DNA of 11,598 nt from assembly GCA_030693565.1 (NCBI GenBank), contig JAUYAJ010000368.1:1-11598 (forward strand), read 5' to 3'. The notes below the pieces were generated by a model that was not told the origin of the DNA, searched no databases, and saw only the letters and a list, made by a program, of their open reading frames with translations. Positions 6,145 to 11,598 of this stretch are shown here, piece after piece. A program made the position numbers and the translations under genes. Source of the stretch: Rubrivivax sp. (GTDB lineage Bacteria > Pseudomonadota > Gammaproteobacteria > Burkholderiales > Burkholderiaceae_C). How positions within the stretch are numbered: position 1 is the stretch's first letter; each line of letters begins with the position of its first letter.

Positions 6145-7455
6145 GGCGGCTTTCGCGTCAGTCTCCAGACGAAGCTCACGGCTCAGGATGTTGAGCGCCA
6201 AACGCTTCTCAGGCATGTAGTCGTGGCCGTCATAGTGCCGCGCCTGCACGCCCGTCAGGCCATGCGACTGCAGATGACCCCGCACCTCCCGGCTGACGCC
6301 ATTGGCTGCAAGCAGTGTCTCCACACCCGATCGAATCCGCTTCAGCTGGAAGCCATCGATCGCCTCGCCGACCAAAGCGTGAGCCCAGCCCGCCAGCGTC
6401 CGCACGCTGATGGGCTTTTTGCCGGCGGTGGTGGAGATCGCAAACTCACCGACGCGCTTCAGTGTTGCGAGGTCGGTGCGCGCGTCGGGCAACAGGGGAA
6501 TCTGATGCGGACGCGGCCCCTGACCAGGCCGGCCCTTGCCGTCGAATATCGTCAGCGCGTCGTCCGCAACATCCGCCCACCGCAGCCTTACGAACTGCTC
6601 GATGCGCTGGCCACCGGTCAGCAGGTGCAGTCGCAGCGACGCTGCTTCGCAGCCAGTGTGTTCACCAATCAATTTCCAGTAGGCACGTAGTTCGGCCTTC
6701 GAGAACGGCCGCTTGTCTGCTCGGTCGAACTGCGGCGAGCGCCGGGTCTGGGCCGCAGGGTTGAAGACGATACCGAAGGCCTTGAAGACCACCGGAATCG
6801 AGGCCGTGGTCCGAACATCGAGTGCGCACTGGTACGCAGCCCGAAGGTACGAGCGCAACTTGTTGGCAGTCCGACCCTTGCCCGCCTCGATCAGTCGACG
6901 CAGCATGTCCAGCACCTGGTCAGGGGTCAGGTCGGCAGCCGGCGCCTCCGCTACGGCAGGCCATGCAGCGGTGATGTGTGATTTGAAGATTTGATGGGCG
7001 TCGACATGACTGCGACGGCCCTGGGCCTTCAGGTGCGCCACGTAGGCATCGAGAAGCTTCTGAAGTGTCCGCGTGGACTTCTCGGCCTCGACCGCTTTCT
7101 TCGCGAGGAAGGTCTTGCGCTTCTCGGCCTTGACCTCCCGGAGGCCACCCGTGTCAGCGCGCTCGACGTGCACATCGGCCAACATCCTGCACTTCTCCAG
7201 CGCCGCTGCGATGCCGTAGCCGCGTTGCGTGGGTTGCAGCTTCTTCGGCGGCGCTGCTGGGTCGTAAACGCCGATCGGCTCGCGGCTGGTCTTGCCCGCG
7301 AGCGAGTAACGCCAGTAAAGCTGGACTGCGCCGTTCGCGAGCTTGCGGGCCTGCAATGCGCCGCCCCGATCGAGCCTGCTGTGAAGGGTCACGAAAGCGC
7401 CGCCGTCGAGCGACCTGATCGCTGCTGCAGTGCTTGAAACTTGATCTCTTGCCAT
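6136..7455 (-). CDS. int: Tyrosine recombinase (phage/island integrase)
   Basis: This 439-residue integrase would catalyse site-specific insertion and excision of the island. The N-terminal part (about 30-75, with LYWRYSLAGKTSREPIGVYD) resembles the arm-site-binding domain of island integrases. A helical core-binding domain spans about 128-215. The catalytic domain has box I GGQRIEQ (R284), then FQLKRIRSG (R373/R375), LQSHGLTG (H398) and the nucleophile in RHYDGHDY (Y408). The usual histidine three residues before the box II arginine is not seen; Q370 or K372 occupies that place, a known kind of variation. The gene reads away from the tRNA-Asn fragment and starts 152 bp from it, the standard placement next to an attachment site. 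The start ATG at 7455 is the first in frame after a stop. Its length is normal and it appears intact. Confidence 0.9.
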   Translation of the reverse strand: MARDQVSSTAAAIRSLDGGAFVTLHSRLDRGGALQARKLANGAVQLYWRYSLAGKTSREPIGVYDPAAPPKKLQPTQRGYGIAAALEKCRMLADVHVERADTGGLREVKAEKRKTFLAKKAVEAEKSTRTLQKLLDAYVAHLKAQGRRSHVDAHQIFKSHITAAWPAVAEAPAADLTPDQVLDMLRRLIEAGKGRTANKLRSYLRAAYQCALDVRTTASIPVVFKAFGIVFNPAAQTRRSPQFDRADKRPFSKAELRAYWKLIGEHTGCEAASLRLHLLTGGQRIEQFVRLRWADVADDALTIFDGKGRPGQGPRPHQIPLLPDARTDLATLKRVGEFAISTTAGKKPISVRTLAGWAHALVGEAIDGFQLKRIRSGVETLLAANGVSREVRGHLQSHGLTGVQARHYDGHDYMPEKRLALNILSRELRLETDAKAAGQ

Positions 7456-7469
7456 AGTCCGTAGCTGAT

Positions 7470-7491
7470 CTGGTGCCAGTCTGGTGCCAGT
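7470..7491. repeat. Tandem 11-bp repeat upstream of int, candidate arm site
   Basis: CTGGTGCCAGT is repeated perfectly head to tail (7470-7480 and 7481-7491). Each unit is itself nearly palindromic (CTGG..CCAG). It starts 15 bp upstream of the integrase ATG and so overlaps its likely promoter. Integrases often bind such repeats as arm-type sites and thereby repress their own gene; that role here is inferred. Confidence 0.45.
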
Positions 7492-7602
7492 TTTGGCGGG
7501 AATGGTCCGAGACGGCTTGAAATGACTATGGACGTAAGCTGTTGATCTGTAAATGGTATTCCGGAGGTCACTTGTATCAGGAGATCCCAGGAAATCCCAT
7601 CC

Positions 7603-7631
7603 CCAGGGACTGTTAATCCGTAGGTCCCTGG
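7603..7631. repeat. Inverted repeat around the att core
   Basis: CCAGGGAC (7603-7610) and GTCCCTGG (7624-7631) are perfect 8-bp inverted repeats flanking a 13-base centre that contains the anticodon loop. The left arm begins in island DNA and the right arm runs from the variable region into the T-stem. The arrangement is that of paired core-type integrase sites around a crossover region. Confidence 0.45.
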
Positions 7632-7654
7632 TTCGAGCCCAGGTCGGGGAGCCA
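7607..7654 (+). other. Attachment site: 3' fragment of tRNA-Asn (GTT)
   Basis: The 48 bases read as tRNA-Asn from inside the anticodon stem to the encoded CCA. They include the anticodon loop CTGTTAA (7610-7616, GTT at 7612-7614), T-stem CCTGG (7627-7631), T-loop TTCGAGC, T-stem CCAGG (7639-7643), acceptor strand TCGGGGA (7644-7650), discriminator G and CCA (7652-7654). The bases before 7607 do not form the D-arm or 5' acceptor strand, so this is not a working tRNA. With the integrase 152 bp away it marks where an element inserted into a tRNA-Asn gene. Because the fragment is on the plus strand, the island lies to its left and the complete tRNA should lie beyond the left edge. Confidence 0.85.
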
Positions 7655-7662
7655 TATAAAAC

Positions 7663-7695
7663 AACAGCTTAGCGATGCAAGTCGCTAAGCTGTTT
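7663..7695 (+). terminator. Strong hairpin terminator after the tRNA-Asn fragment
   Basis: A perfect 13-bp stem (7663-7675 with 7682-7694) closes a 6-base loop (TGCAAG). T's at 7693-7695, then GT, give only a short U-run. It begins 8 bases after the tRNA CCA end, so it is most likely the native terminator of the original tRNA-Asn gene, left on the chromosomal side of the insertion. Confidence 0.7.
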
Positions 7696-8017
7696 GTCCA
7701 TGGTGTGACGGATTTGTGCCGTGAAATTCGACCGGGGCTGGTTGCCGGCAGTGTGTCTGGCGCTGCTGGATGGTGTCGCAGCGCCTGACTCGCCCATCGC
7801 AAATCCGTCGACGGGGCGGAGTCGACGGATGAAGCGGGACTCCTTCGACGCACGCCGGCAGTGCACCTTGCATGTCCAGCAATCACGCGACCAGCTCGCC
7901 CACGCAACGAACGATCAACGGGCGAAAGGCCAGTGATCAGCGCCCGGCGCAGCAGATCGCGGGTACTAAACCGCAGCCTGGCCGTGTCGCTCGTGGGCCC
8001 TGCTCTCTCCGCCTGGC
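7696..8017. other. Gene-free stretch with a strong inverted repeat
   Basis: No frame gives a convincing protein; the open frames lack recognisable folds and ribosome-binding sites. The stretch separates the tRNA terminator from the broken helicase gene and probably represents deleted or scrambled DNA of the older flank. Its one clear structure is the inverted repeat at 7803-7830. Confidence 0.5.
7803..7830. repeat. Perfect 10-bp inverted repeat
   Basis: ATCCGTCGAC (7803-7812) and GTCGACGGAT (7821-7830) are exact reverse complements around an 8-base centre (GGGGCGGA). Either strand could fold into a stable hairpin. No T-tract follows, so it is a poor terminator. It may be a recombination end, an operator or a remnant of a mobile element. 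Confidence 0.5.
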
Positions 8018-8167
8018 CCCGAGCTGCCGCGTAATGACCTCGGCCAGAAACTCGGCGGCGCCGCCCTTGAGCGCCAGCACGTCGGCGCTGATCGGGTCGA
8101 GCGCTGCGAGCGATCGGGCCAGGCCCTCGGTCAGCAACAGGTCGTAGAGGCCATCGGGCAGTGCCAT
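7937..8167 (-). pseudogene. N-terminal remnant of a helicase-like protein
   Basis: From ATG 8167-8165 the frame begins MALPDGLYDLLLTEGLARSL and continues sensibly for about 50 residues to EFLAEVITRQLGA (about 8018). It then becomes arginine/proline-rich nonsense and stops at 7937-7939. The opening resembles the N-terminus of large DEAD/DEAH helicases of the DUF3427/phospholipase-D type, which run to about 1000 residues; I hold this by recollection and with modest certainty. An AGGGA precedes the start, 14 bases after the stop of the Mrr-like gene, so the two were one operon. Everything after the first 50 residues is missing, apparently deleted on the side facing the island attachment site. 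Confidence 0.5.
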
Positions 8168-8181
8168 CGTGGTCCCTGGTG

Positions 8182-9065
8182 TTAGGCGATCGGCCGCGTG
8201 CCACGGCATGCCGGATAGCCCGTGCAGCCCCAGAACTCGCTGCCGGCATTGGTGCCGCGCCTTGCTGTCCGTCGCACCATGGGTTTCGAGCACAACGGGC
8301 AGCTTGACGCCTGCGTCGACGCCGGGCTGGGCGGCATCGCTGGCGCCACCGCGGCCGCGGCCCGGGCCGGCGAACAGTCAATCCCGGCCTTGGCCTGGCG
8401 TATGAGTCCGTGGAGCTTCGGCCCATCGACCAGGTTCACATTGCGGCCGCTCGCAAAGCTGACGGCCTCGTCGGTGAACCGGCCCGAGGTCACCATGAAG
8501 CCGCCTGTGGCGCCCCTGGCGGCCATCACACCGTAGAGCTCCCGCACCACGTCCACGCCGACCTTGAAGGCGCGCACTGCTTGCACTGCACGAGAAACTT
8601 CTCGCCGCCGCTCCTGCCGGGTTTCGTGAGCACGAGATCGACGCCGCCATCGGCGCCACCGCCGCCGGTTTCGACAACCTGGTAGCCCTGCAACCGGAAG
8701 CCCTTGTCCACGAGCATCTCGAACTCGCGCCAGCTCATGCCATCGAGTGCGTCGGTTGCCTTGCTCTGCGCCACGTCGGTGACGAGGTTCTGCCTGGCCC
8801 TGCGTCGCCAGGCCGACATCCCGGCGCCGCCGAGGCACAGGATGGGCAGGATGTACTGACCGACGCTGGCCAGCGTCTTCCAAAGCGTCTGCGTGACCAT
8901 CGCACCCACTTGGCCCGGCTGGGCGGTGGCGACCACCTGCTGAGATGCAACGCTGTGGAGCAGCAGGTAGCTCAACAGCGCCAGCATGACACCGACCCAC
9001 CACGGCAGCATCGCCACAAGGTCCATGATGTCCTCGGCGGGACTGGTCTTTCCGCGTCTTGCCAT
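8182..9065 (-). pseudogene. Membrane-anchored Mrr-type restriction endonuclease, frameshifted
   Basis: The gene starts at ATG 9065 (GGGAG upstream) and ends with TAA at 8182-8184, about 294 residues once one missing base is restored. Two membrane segments lie near residues 21-40 and 63-86. The Mrr-type PD-(D/E)XK core follows: SWREFEMLV, then GGADGGVDLVL (D143) and FLVQCKQ (Q160, K162). Right after CKQ the frame breaks. Inserting one base between 8575 and 8574 would give CKQWRAFKVGVDVVRELYG and join the second frame. That frame continues through GGFMVTSGRFTDEAV to a topoisomerase-type zinc ribbon (CPLC...GCTGYPAC). Proteins of this type cut modified or foreign DNA at the membrane. As written the product loses half its nuclease domain. 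A sequencing error is possible since everything else is intact. Confidence 0.75.
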
Positions 9066-9120
9066 GTCTTGTTCTCTCCCTTGCTCAGGGGAGCTTGTAC
9101 CAGCCATTCTGAGTTGACCT

Positions 9121-9140
9121 CGCACGGACAGGCCTGTGCG
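9121..9140. repeat. Palindrome between the 107-residue gene and the Mrr-like gene
   Basis: ACAGGCCTGT (9128-9137) is a perfect palindrome, and CGCAC (9121-9125) can also pair with GTGCG (9136-9140). It lies in the 96-bp gap upstream of the Mrr-like gene and about 20 bp after the preceding stop. It may act as an operator or weak terminator; no T-tract is present. Confidence 0.3.
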
Positions 9141-9161
9141 CACGACGACGTTCACGCGGCG

Positions 9162-9485
9162 TCAATGAACTTGTTTCGGTCCCTGGCGCTCGATCGCATC
9201 GAAGAGATCGACAAGCAGCATCGTCGTCGAGAGGTCCGCGAGGCCATACCGGCTGCAGATGGCCGGCACGACCCACGCGTCCCACGCCGAGTGAAGTGCT
9301 TGCAAGCTCTGGGTTGTGTCAGCGATGTCCCCTGGCAGGCCGCAGCTGGCGAAGTCGCTGAGACGGCTTTCGTCGGTGACGATGCACTCGCCGTAGTCCA
9401 TGCCCAGGACAGCGCGAAAGAACTCAATCGCCGTGTGCTCGAAATCTTCGATGCGCTCCTGCGCGGCGATCACCACCTTCTTCAT
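9162..9485 (-). CDS. Unrecognised 107-residue protein, partner of the upstream gene
   Basis: I do not recognise this family. The protein begins MKKVVIAAQERIEDFEHTAI and contains FFRAVLGMDYGECIVTDESR followed by LSDFASCGLP. It ends in a helical part with RYGLADLSTTMLLVDLFDAI. It is acidic, with no membrane segment and no signal peptide, and looks like a small alpha/beta or helical soluble protein. It starts 10 bases after the stop of the 316-residue gene on the same strand, so both are surely one transcript. The ribosome-binding site is weak, which suggests coupled translation. Size, acidity and position as the second gene of a tight pair would suit an antitoxin, immunity protein or small subunit; this is speculation. 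A longer in-frame extension exists upstream but overlaps the 316-residue gene, so I prefer the ATG at 9485. Confidence 0.65.
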   Translation of the reverse strand: MKKVVIAAQERIEDFEHTAIEFFRAVLGMDYGECIVTDESRLSDFASCGLPGDIADTTQSLQALHSAWDAWVVPAICSRYGLADLSTTMLLVDLFDAIERQGPKQVH

Positions 9486-9495
9486 AGCGACGATT

Positions 9496-10446
9496 TCAGC
9501 GCCCAGCCGCCCGGAAGGCCTTGCGGAACTCGCGACCGGAACGATTGCGAAACTGCGGCTTGACCACGACGGCGCCGTCGAAGACCCGCTCCAACCACGC
9601 GGCCGCGTTCTGGTCGTCGTCGATGTCGCGGATCGCTGCCGCGATCTCACGAGTCGAACGACCGCCGAGCTCTTCGAAGAGCGCGTCGCATCCGGGCTTG
9701 TACAGAGGCTCGAAAACGTCCTCAGCGGACACGAATTCGACCGTCCCGGCATCGACCTCGGCAACCTGGCGCTTGAGGTCGTCCGACACCTCCAACTGCT
9801 CTTGCGGCCCACCATGAAAAGACAGTTCCCACACCAGGCCGTGGATGACCTGGCCCAGCGTCACGTCGGCGCATCTGGCGCGCCGGATCTCGCTCATGTA
9901 GGCCTTGGCCGTGGCGTCTTCCTCGGTGATCCGAACCTCGTCCTTTACCCTGACCGGCAACGAAAGCAGTTCGCGCAGTGGCGTCAGCGAGACCGACCAT
10001 TCGATGCGTTCGCCCTTCTTCCTTCGCTCTTCCGGCAGGTCTTCCGCCAGTTCGTGGCCGATGCCGTGCAAGTGCAGGCGTTGCATGCCGGAGTAATCGT
10101 TCGTGCTCGTGTCCAGCCCCCATTCCTGATACAGCTCGAGGAACTCGATGCCTTCAAGCGCAGCCTGCTCACTGGCAGACGGCTCGGTGGACCCCTTGCG
10201 CGCCTCCGCACAGAGTTCTTCGGCGAAGTCCCGGCGGTAGAACTTCTGCAGCAGCGGGCTGGCCTCCATCAGCCGGAAGATGTCGGCCAACGTGGTCCCG
10301 GCGTGGACGGTGACGATCTCGAACAGATGCTCGTGGGCGCGGCCGGTGACGTCGACCTCCTGTAGTCGACTGCCCGTGTCGTCGGGCTCCGGTCGAAAGG
10401 CTCGCATGACCAGTTGGGGGCCGGGGCGCAGGATGAGGTGCTGCAT
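9496..10446 (-). CDS. Unrecognised 316-residue protein, first gene of a pair
   Basis: I do not recognise this family. The chosen start (ATG 10446) gives MQHLILRPGPQLVMRAFRPE; an in-frame extension to 10539 is cysteine/arginine-rich and unlikely, and a second ATG lies 13 codons in. No strong Shine-Dalgarno is present. The protein is soluble and acidic, with strand-rich parts (HEHLFEIVTVHAGTTLADIF) and a central block (RIEWSVSLTPLRELLSLPVR, then KDEVRITEEDATAKAYMSEI). Next comes TLGQVIHGLVWELSFHGGPQ, which looks like a conserved core. The C-terminus (RSTREIAAAIRDIDDDQNAA to the end) is helical and then basic. I see no Walker, nuclease or methylase motif. Codon use matches neighbours. It is followed after 10 bases by the 107-residue gene. 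Its setting among defence genes makes a defence or toxin-antitoxin role possible but unproven. Confidence 0.75.
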   Translation of the reverse strand: MQHLILRPGPQLVMRAFRPEPDDTGSRLQEVDVTGRAHEHLFEIVTVHAGTTLADIFRLMEASPLLQKFYRRDFAEELCAEARKGSTEPSASEQAALEGIEFLELYQEWGLDTSTNDYSGMQRLHLHGIGHELAEDLPEERRKKGERIEWSVSLTPLRELLSLPVRVKDEVRITEEDATAKAYMSEIRRARCADVTLGQVIHGLVWELSFHGGPQEQLEVSDDLKRQVAEVDAGTVEFVSAEDVFEPLYKPGCDALFEELGGRSTREIAAAIRDIDDDQNAAAWLERVFDGAVVVKPQFRNRSGREFRKAFRAAGR

Positions 10447-10547
10447 CGTGATGGCATTTTGGCAGTCGCATCCGGAATCGGGCAGTTCAGACCGGTTCGG
10501 CCGCTGAGCGAGAAGGCGAGCCGAACAGTGGCAGGCCAAACGCCAGG

Positions 10548-11179
10548 CTATGCCGATTGCAACGCATACCGAACACCGCCCTTCGAGTCGATCACCACCT
10601 TGCCGCTGGCGAGCAACTGCGACAGCACAGAATGCACAGATTGCTCGTCGGCAGACTGACCCAGCAGCGACTTGATGGCAGCCACCAACTTCGCATGCTT
10701 GGTTGGCTTGCTGGTGGTCTTGCTGAGGCTGGCGACAACGTGGCTCACTGCCTTCTTCAGATCGATCACTGAACTTTCACTTACGGCAGTGGCCGCACCG
10801 GCCTTCGAAGCAACAGAGACGGTAGTCGGTGCCGCCGCGGGTGACGCGGACTTCGTCGCAGCGGCCTTCTTTGCAGCAGGCACCTGCTTTGCCGGGGCCT
10901 TCGCCACTGGGGACGACGGCAGTCTCGTGACTAACTTCTTCGCCGCTGATTTGGTGGGCACCTTCTTCGCGGCCACCTTCTTGGCCGGAGCGGCCTTCTT
11001 GGCTGCACTGCTCGCCGATGCCGCTTCGACAGCGGCACCGGACTTGCCGAAGCCAACCTGACGCGCCGAGAACCCCAACTCTGCCGCGTGCTCCAGCATT
11101 GGCGCATAGCCCTTGTCGTTGGACACGACGACGAATCGTGCGTCGGGATGGCGGGCAGCGATGTAACCCATGTAAAAGC
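10548..11179 (-). pseudogene. NYN/PIN-like RNase with H1-like tail, N-terminus removed by an IS
   Basis: The surviving frame reads FYMGYIAARHPDARFVVVSN then DKGYAPMLEHAAELGFSARQ. This is the second half of an NYN/PIN-like nuclease domain, whose SNDKGYAP loop carries a conserved acid. A long lysine/alanine/proline-rich tail (for example AAKKAAPAKKVAAKK) follows, similar in style to histone H1 or AlgP. A C-terminal module (LKKAVSHVVASL through GKVVIDSKGGVRYAL) looks like a winged helix and would bind nucleic acid. The first about 80-100 residues, with the leading catalytic aspartates, are missing because the transposon end lies at about 11180. The ATG at 11171-11169 is only an internal methionine. 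Intact relatives likely cleave or bind structured RNA; the truncated copy should be inactive. Confidence 0.7.
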
Positions 11180-11598
11180 AGTAGTGTCCGGTTAAAAGTC
11201 GAACAAATTCAATTGGTTAGCGGTGGGCGGCAGTTCGGATTGGGATCGATCGGGCTGCAAGGCGCATGAAACCTCGGTTTTCTCGAAGACCGAGACTGAC
11301 AGAATCTGTAGACATGTGTAGAGCGAGGCATTGAGGTGAAGCTCCTTCTTGACGATGGCGATGAGCACGTAGGTGGCGATGGCGCACCAGACTTGCGTCT
11401 TCACCGCGTTCTCGCTGGTGCCCAGGAAGCGCTTGATGCGCAGGTGCTGCTTGATCCATTTGAAAAACAGTTCGACCTGCCAGCGGCTCTTGTACAGCGC
11501 GGCGATCGTCAGGGCGGGCAAGCTGGTGTTGTTGGTCAAGAACACCAGCGTCTTGCCCGACTCGGGATCCCTGAAACGGATGCGCCGCAGATGTTCGG
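11180..11598 (-). mobile_element. Insertion sequence, IS4 family, one end visible
   Basis: The element's end lies close to 11180: host coding sequence for FYMGY reads up to about 11179, and AGTGTCCGGTTAAAAGT (from about 11182) looks like the terminal inverted repeat. The transposase stop is within 15 bp of the end, as usual for compact IS. The other end and the target duplication are outside the window, so the exact boundary is uncertain by a few bases. Confidence 0.65.
11192..11598 (-). CDS. IS4-family transposase, C-terminal part
   Basis: The frame is open from the right edge and ends with TAA at 11192-11194, giving about 134 residues (EHLRRIRFRDPESGKTLVFL at the start). YKSRWQVELFFKWIKQ is an exact IS4 signature, Y-x2-R-x3-E-x6-K, including the last catalytic glutamate. 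The following HLRIKRFLGTSENAVKTQVW and a helical end are typical of the IS4 subgroup with a DUF4372 N-terminal domain. The transposase inserts the element by DDE chemistry. The GTG near 11545 is an internal valine, not the start. The first two catalytic aspartates lie outside the window. Confidence 0.85.
   Translation of the reverse strand, partial: EHLRRIRFRDPESGKTLVFLTNNTSLPALTIAALYKSRWQVELFFKWIKQHLRIKRFLGTSENAVKTQVWCAIATYVLIAIVKKELHLNASLYTCLQILSVSVFEKTEVSCALQPDRSQSELPPTANQLNLFDF

Larger units (their letters stand above)
1..7654. mobile_element. Right portion of a tRNA-Asn-integrated defence island
   Basis: The unit is bounded on the right by the tRNA-Asn fragment and its adjacent integrase; the left boundary is outside the window. 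Its visible cargo is a Wadjet-like jetA with an RHH gene, an abortive-infection remnant, an HTH-PIN toxin-antitoxin pair and a helicase-nuclease. All are accessory defence families, which fits a mobile defence island. I saw no structural phage genes or conjugation genes in this part. Confidence 0.6.

Noticed and set aside
7607..7654. A functional tRNA-Asn gene
   Set aside because: The D-arm, the 5' acceptor strand and the outer anticodon-stem base are missing; only the part from position 29 to CCA is present.
7389..8426. Minus-strand 345-codon open frame across the tRNA fragment and terminator
   Set aside because: Its translation (including MAPRPGLEPGTYGLTVPG) is the well-known false product of reading a tRNA 3' end antisense.
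9400..10365. Plus-strand 321-codon open frame opposite the 316-residue gene
   Set aside because: It is nearly the same length as the minus-strand gene but lacks a ribosome-binding site and a coherent composition, while the minus strand agrees with all neighbours and gives a tight gene pair.
10495..10526. GTTCGGC/GCCGAAC inverted repeat between the NYN gene and the 316-residue gene as a terminator
   Set aside because: The stem is 7 bp with an 18-base loop and no T-tract, so support is too weak to list.

Overview
The window is high-GC DNA (about 62-65% G+C by eye) that reads like a proteobacterial, probably beta-proteobacterial (Burkholderiales-like), accessory region. I base this on base composition, the tRNA-Asn sequence with an encoded CCA, and the general look of the integrase, Mrr-like and NYN proteins. 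It is an impression, not a proof. No housekeeping gene is present. Nearly every readable gene belongs to a defence, toxin-antitoxin or mobile-element family.

Left part (1-7654): this looks like the distal end of an integrative defence island. On the minus strand, a 64-residue ribbon-helix-helix-like protein overlaps by 4 bases the start of a gene that resembles jetA, the kleisin-like subunit of type I Wadjet (SMC-type anti-plasmid) systems; the rest of that operon would lie beyond the left edge. A decayed fragment (1253-1537) with an abortive-infection-like C-terminus follows. On the plus strand come a promoter with three TTTCGTTT repeats, an excisionase-type helix-turn-helix antitoxin, a PIN-domain toxin (ATGA overlap), and a 1095-residue SF2 helicase with a C-terminal restriction-nuclease-like domain, a plausible stand-alone anti-phage protein. 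A convergent tyrosine integrase (6136-7455) is preceded by a tandem 11-bp repeat. About 150 bp past its start lies the 3' 48 bases of a tRNA-Asn gene (7607-7654) without its 5' half. That fragment plus the adjacent integrase marks the right attachment site; the intact tRNA-Asn should lie at the other end of the island, left of the window. A strong hairpin (7663-7694) just after the fragment is probably the tRNA gene's original terminator.

Right part (7655-11598): this is the flank beyond the attachment site, and it is itself a worn defence/mobile region, all on the minus strand. Going upstream from the attachment site it holds: about 320 bp with no gene; the first 50 residues of a broken helicase-like gene; a membrane-anchored Mrr-family restriction endonuclease split by a one-base frameshift; a tight pair of genes I do not recognise (107 and 316 residues); an NYN/PIN-like RNase gene with a histone-H1-like lysine/alanine tail, cut at its N-terminus; and the end of an IS4-family element that did the cutting and runs off the right edge.

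How they fit together: Wadjet would act on plasmids, the helicase-nuclease on invading DNA, the PIN module on RNA (addiction or abortive infection), and the integrase would move the cassette. The least explained items are the RHH-jetA coupling, the long central part of the helicase-nuclease, and the 316/107-residue pair.
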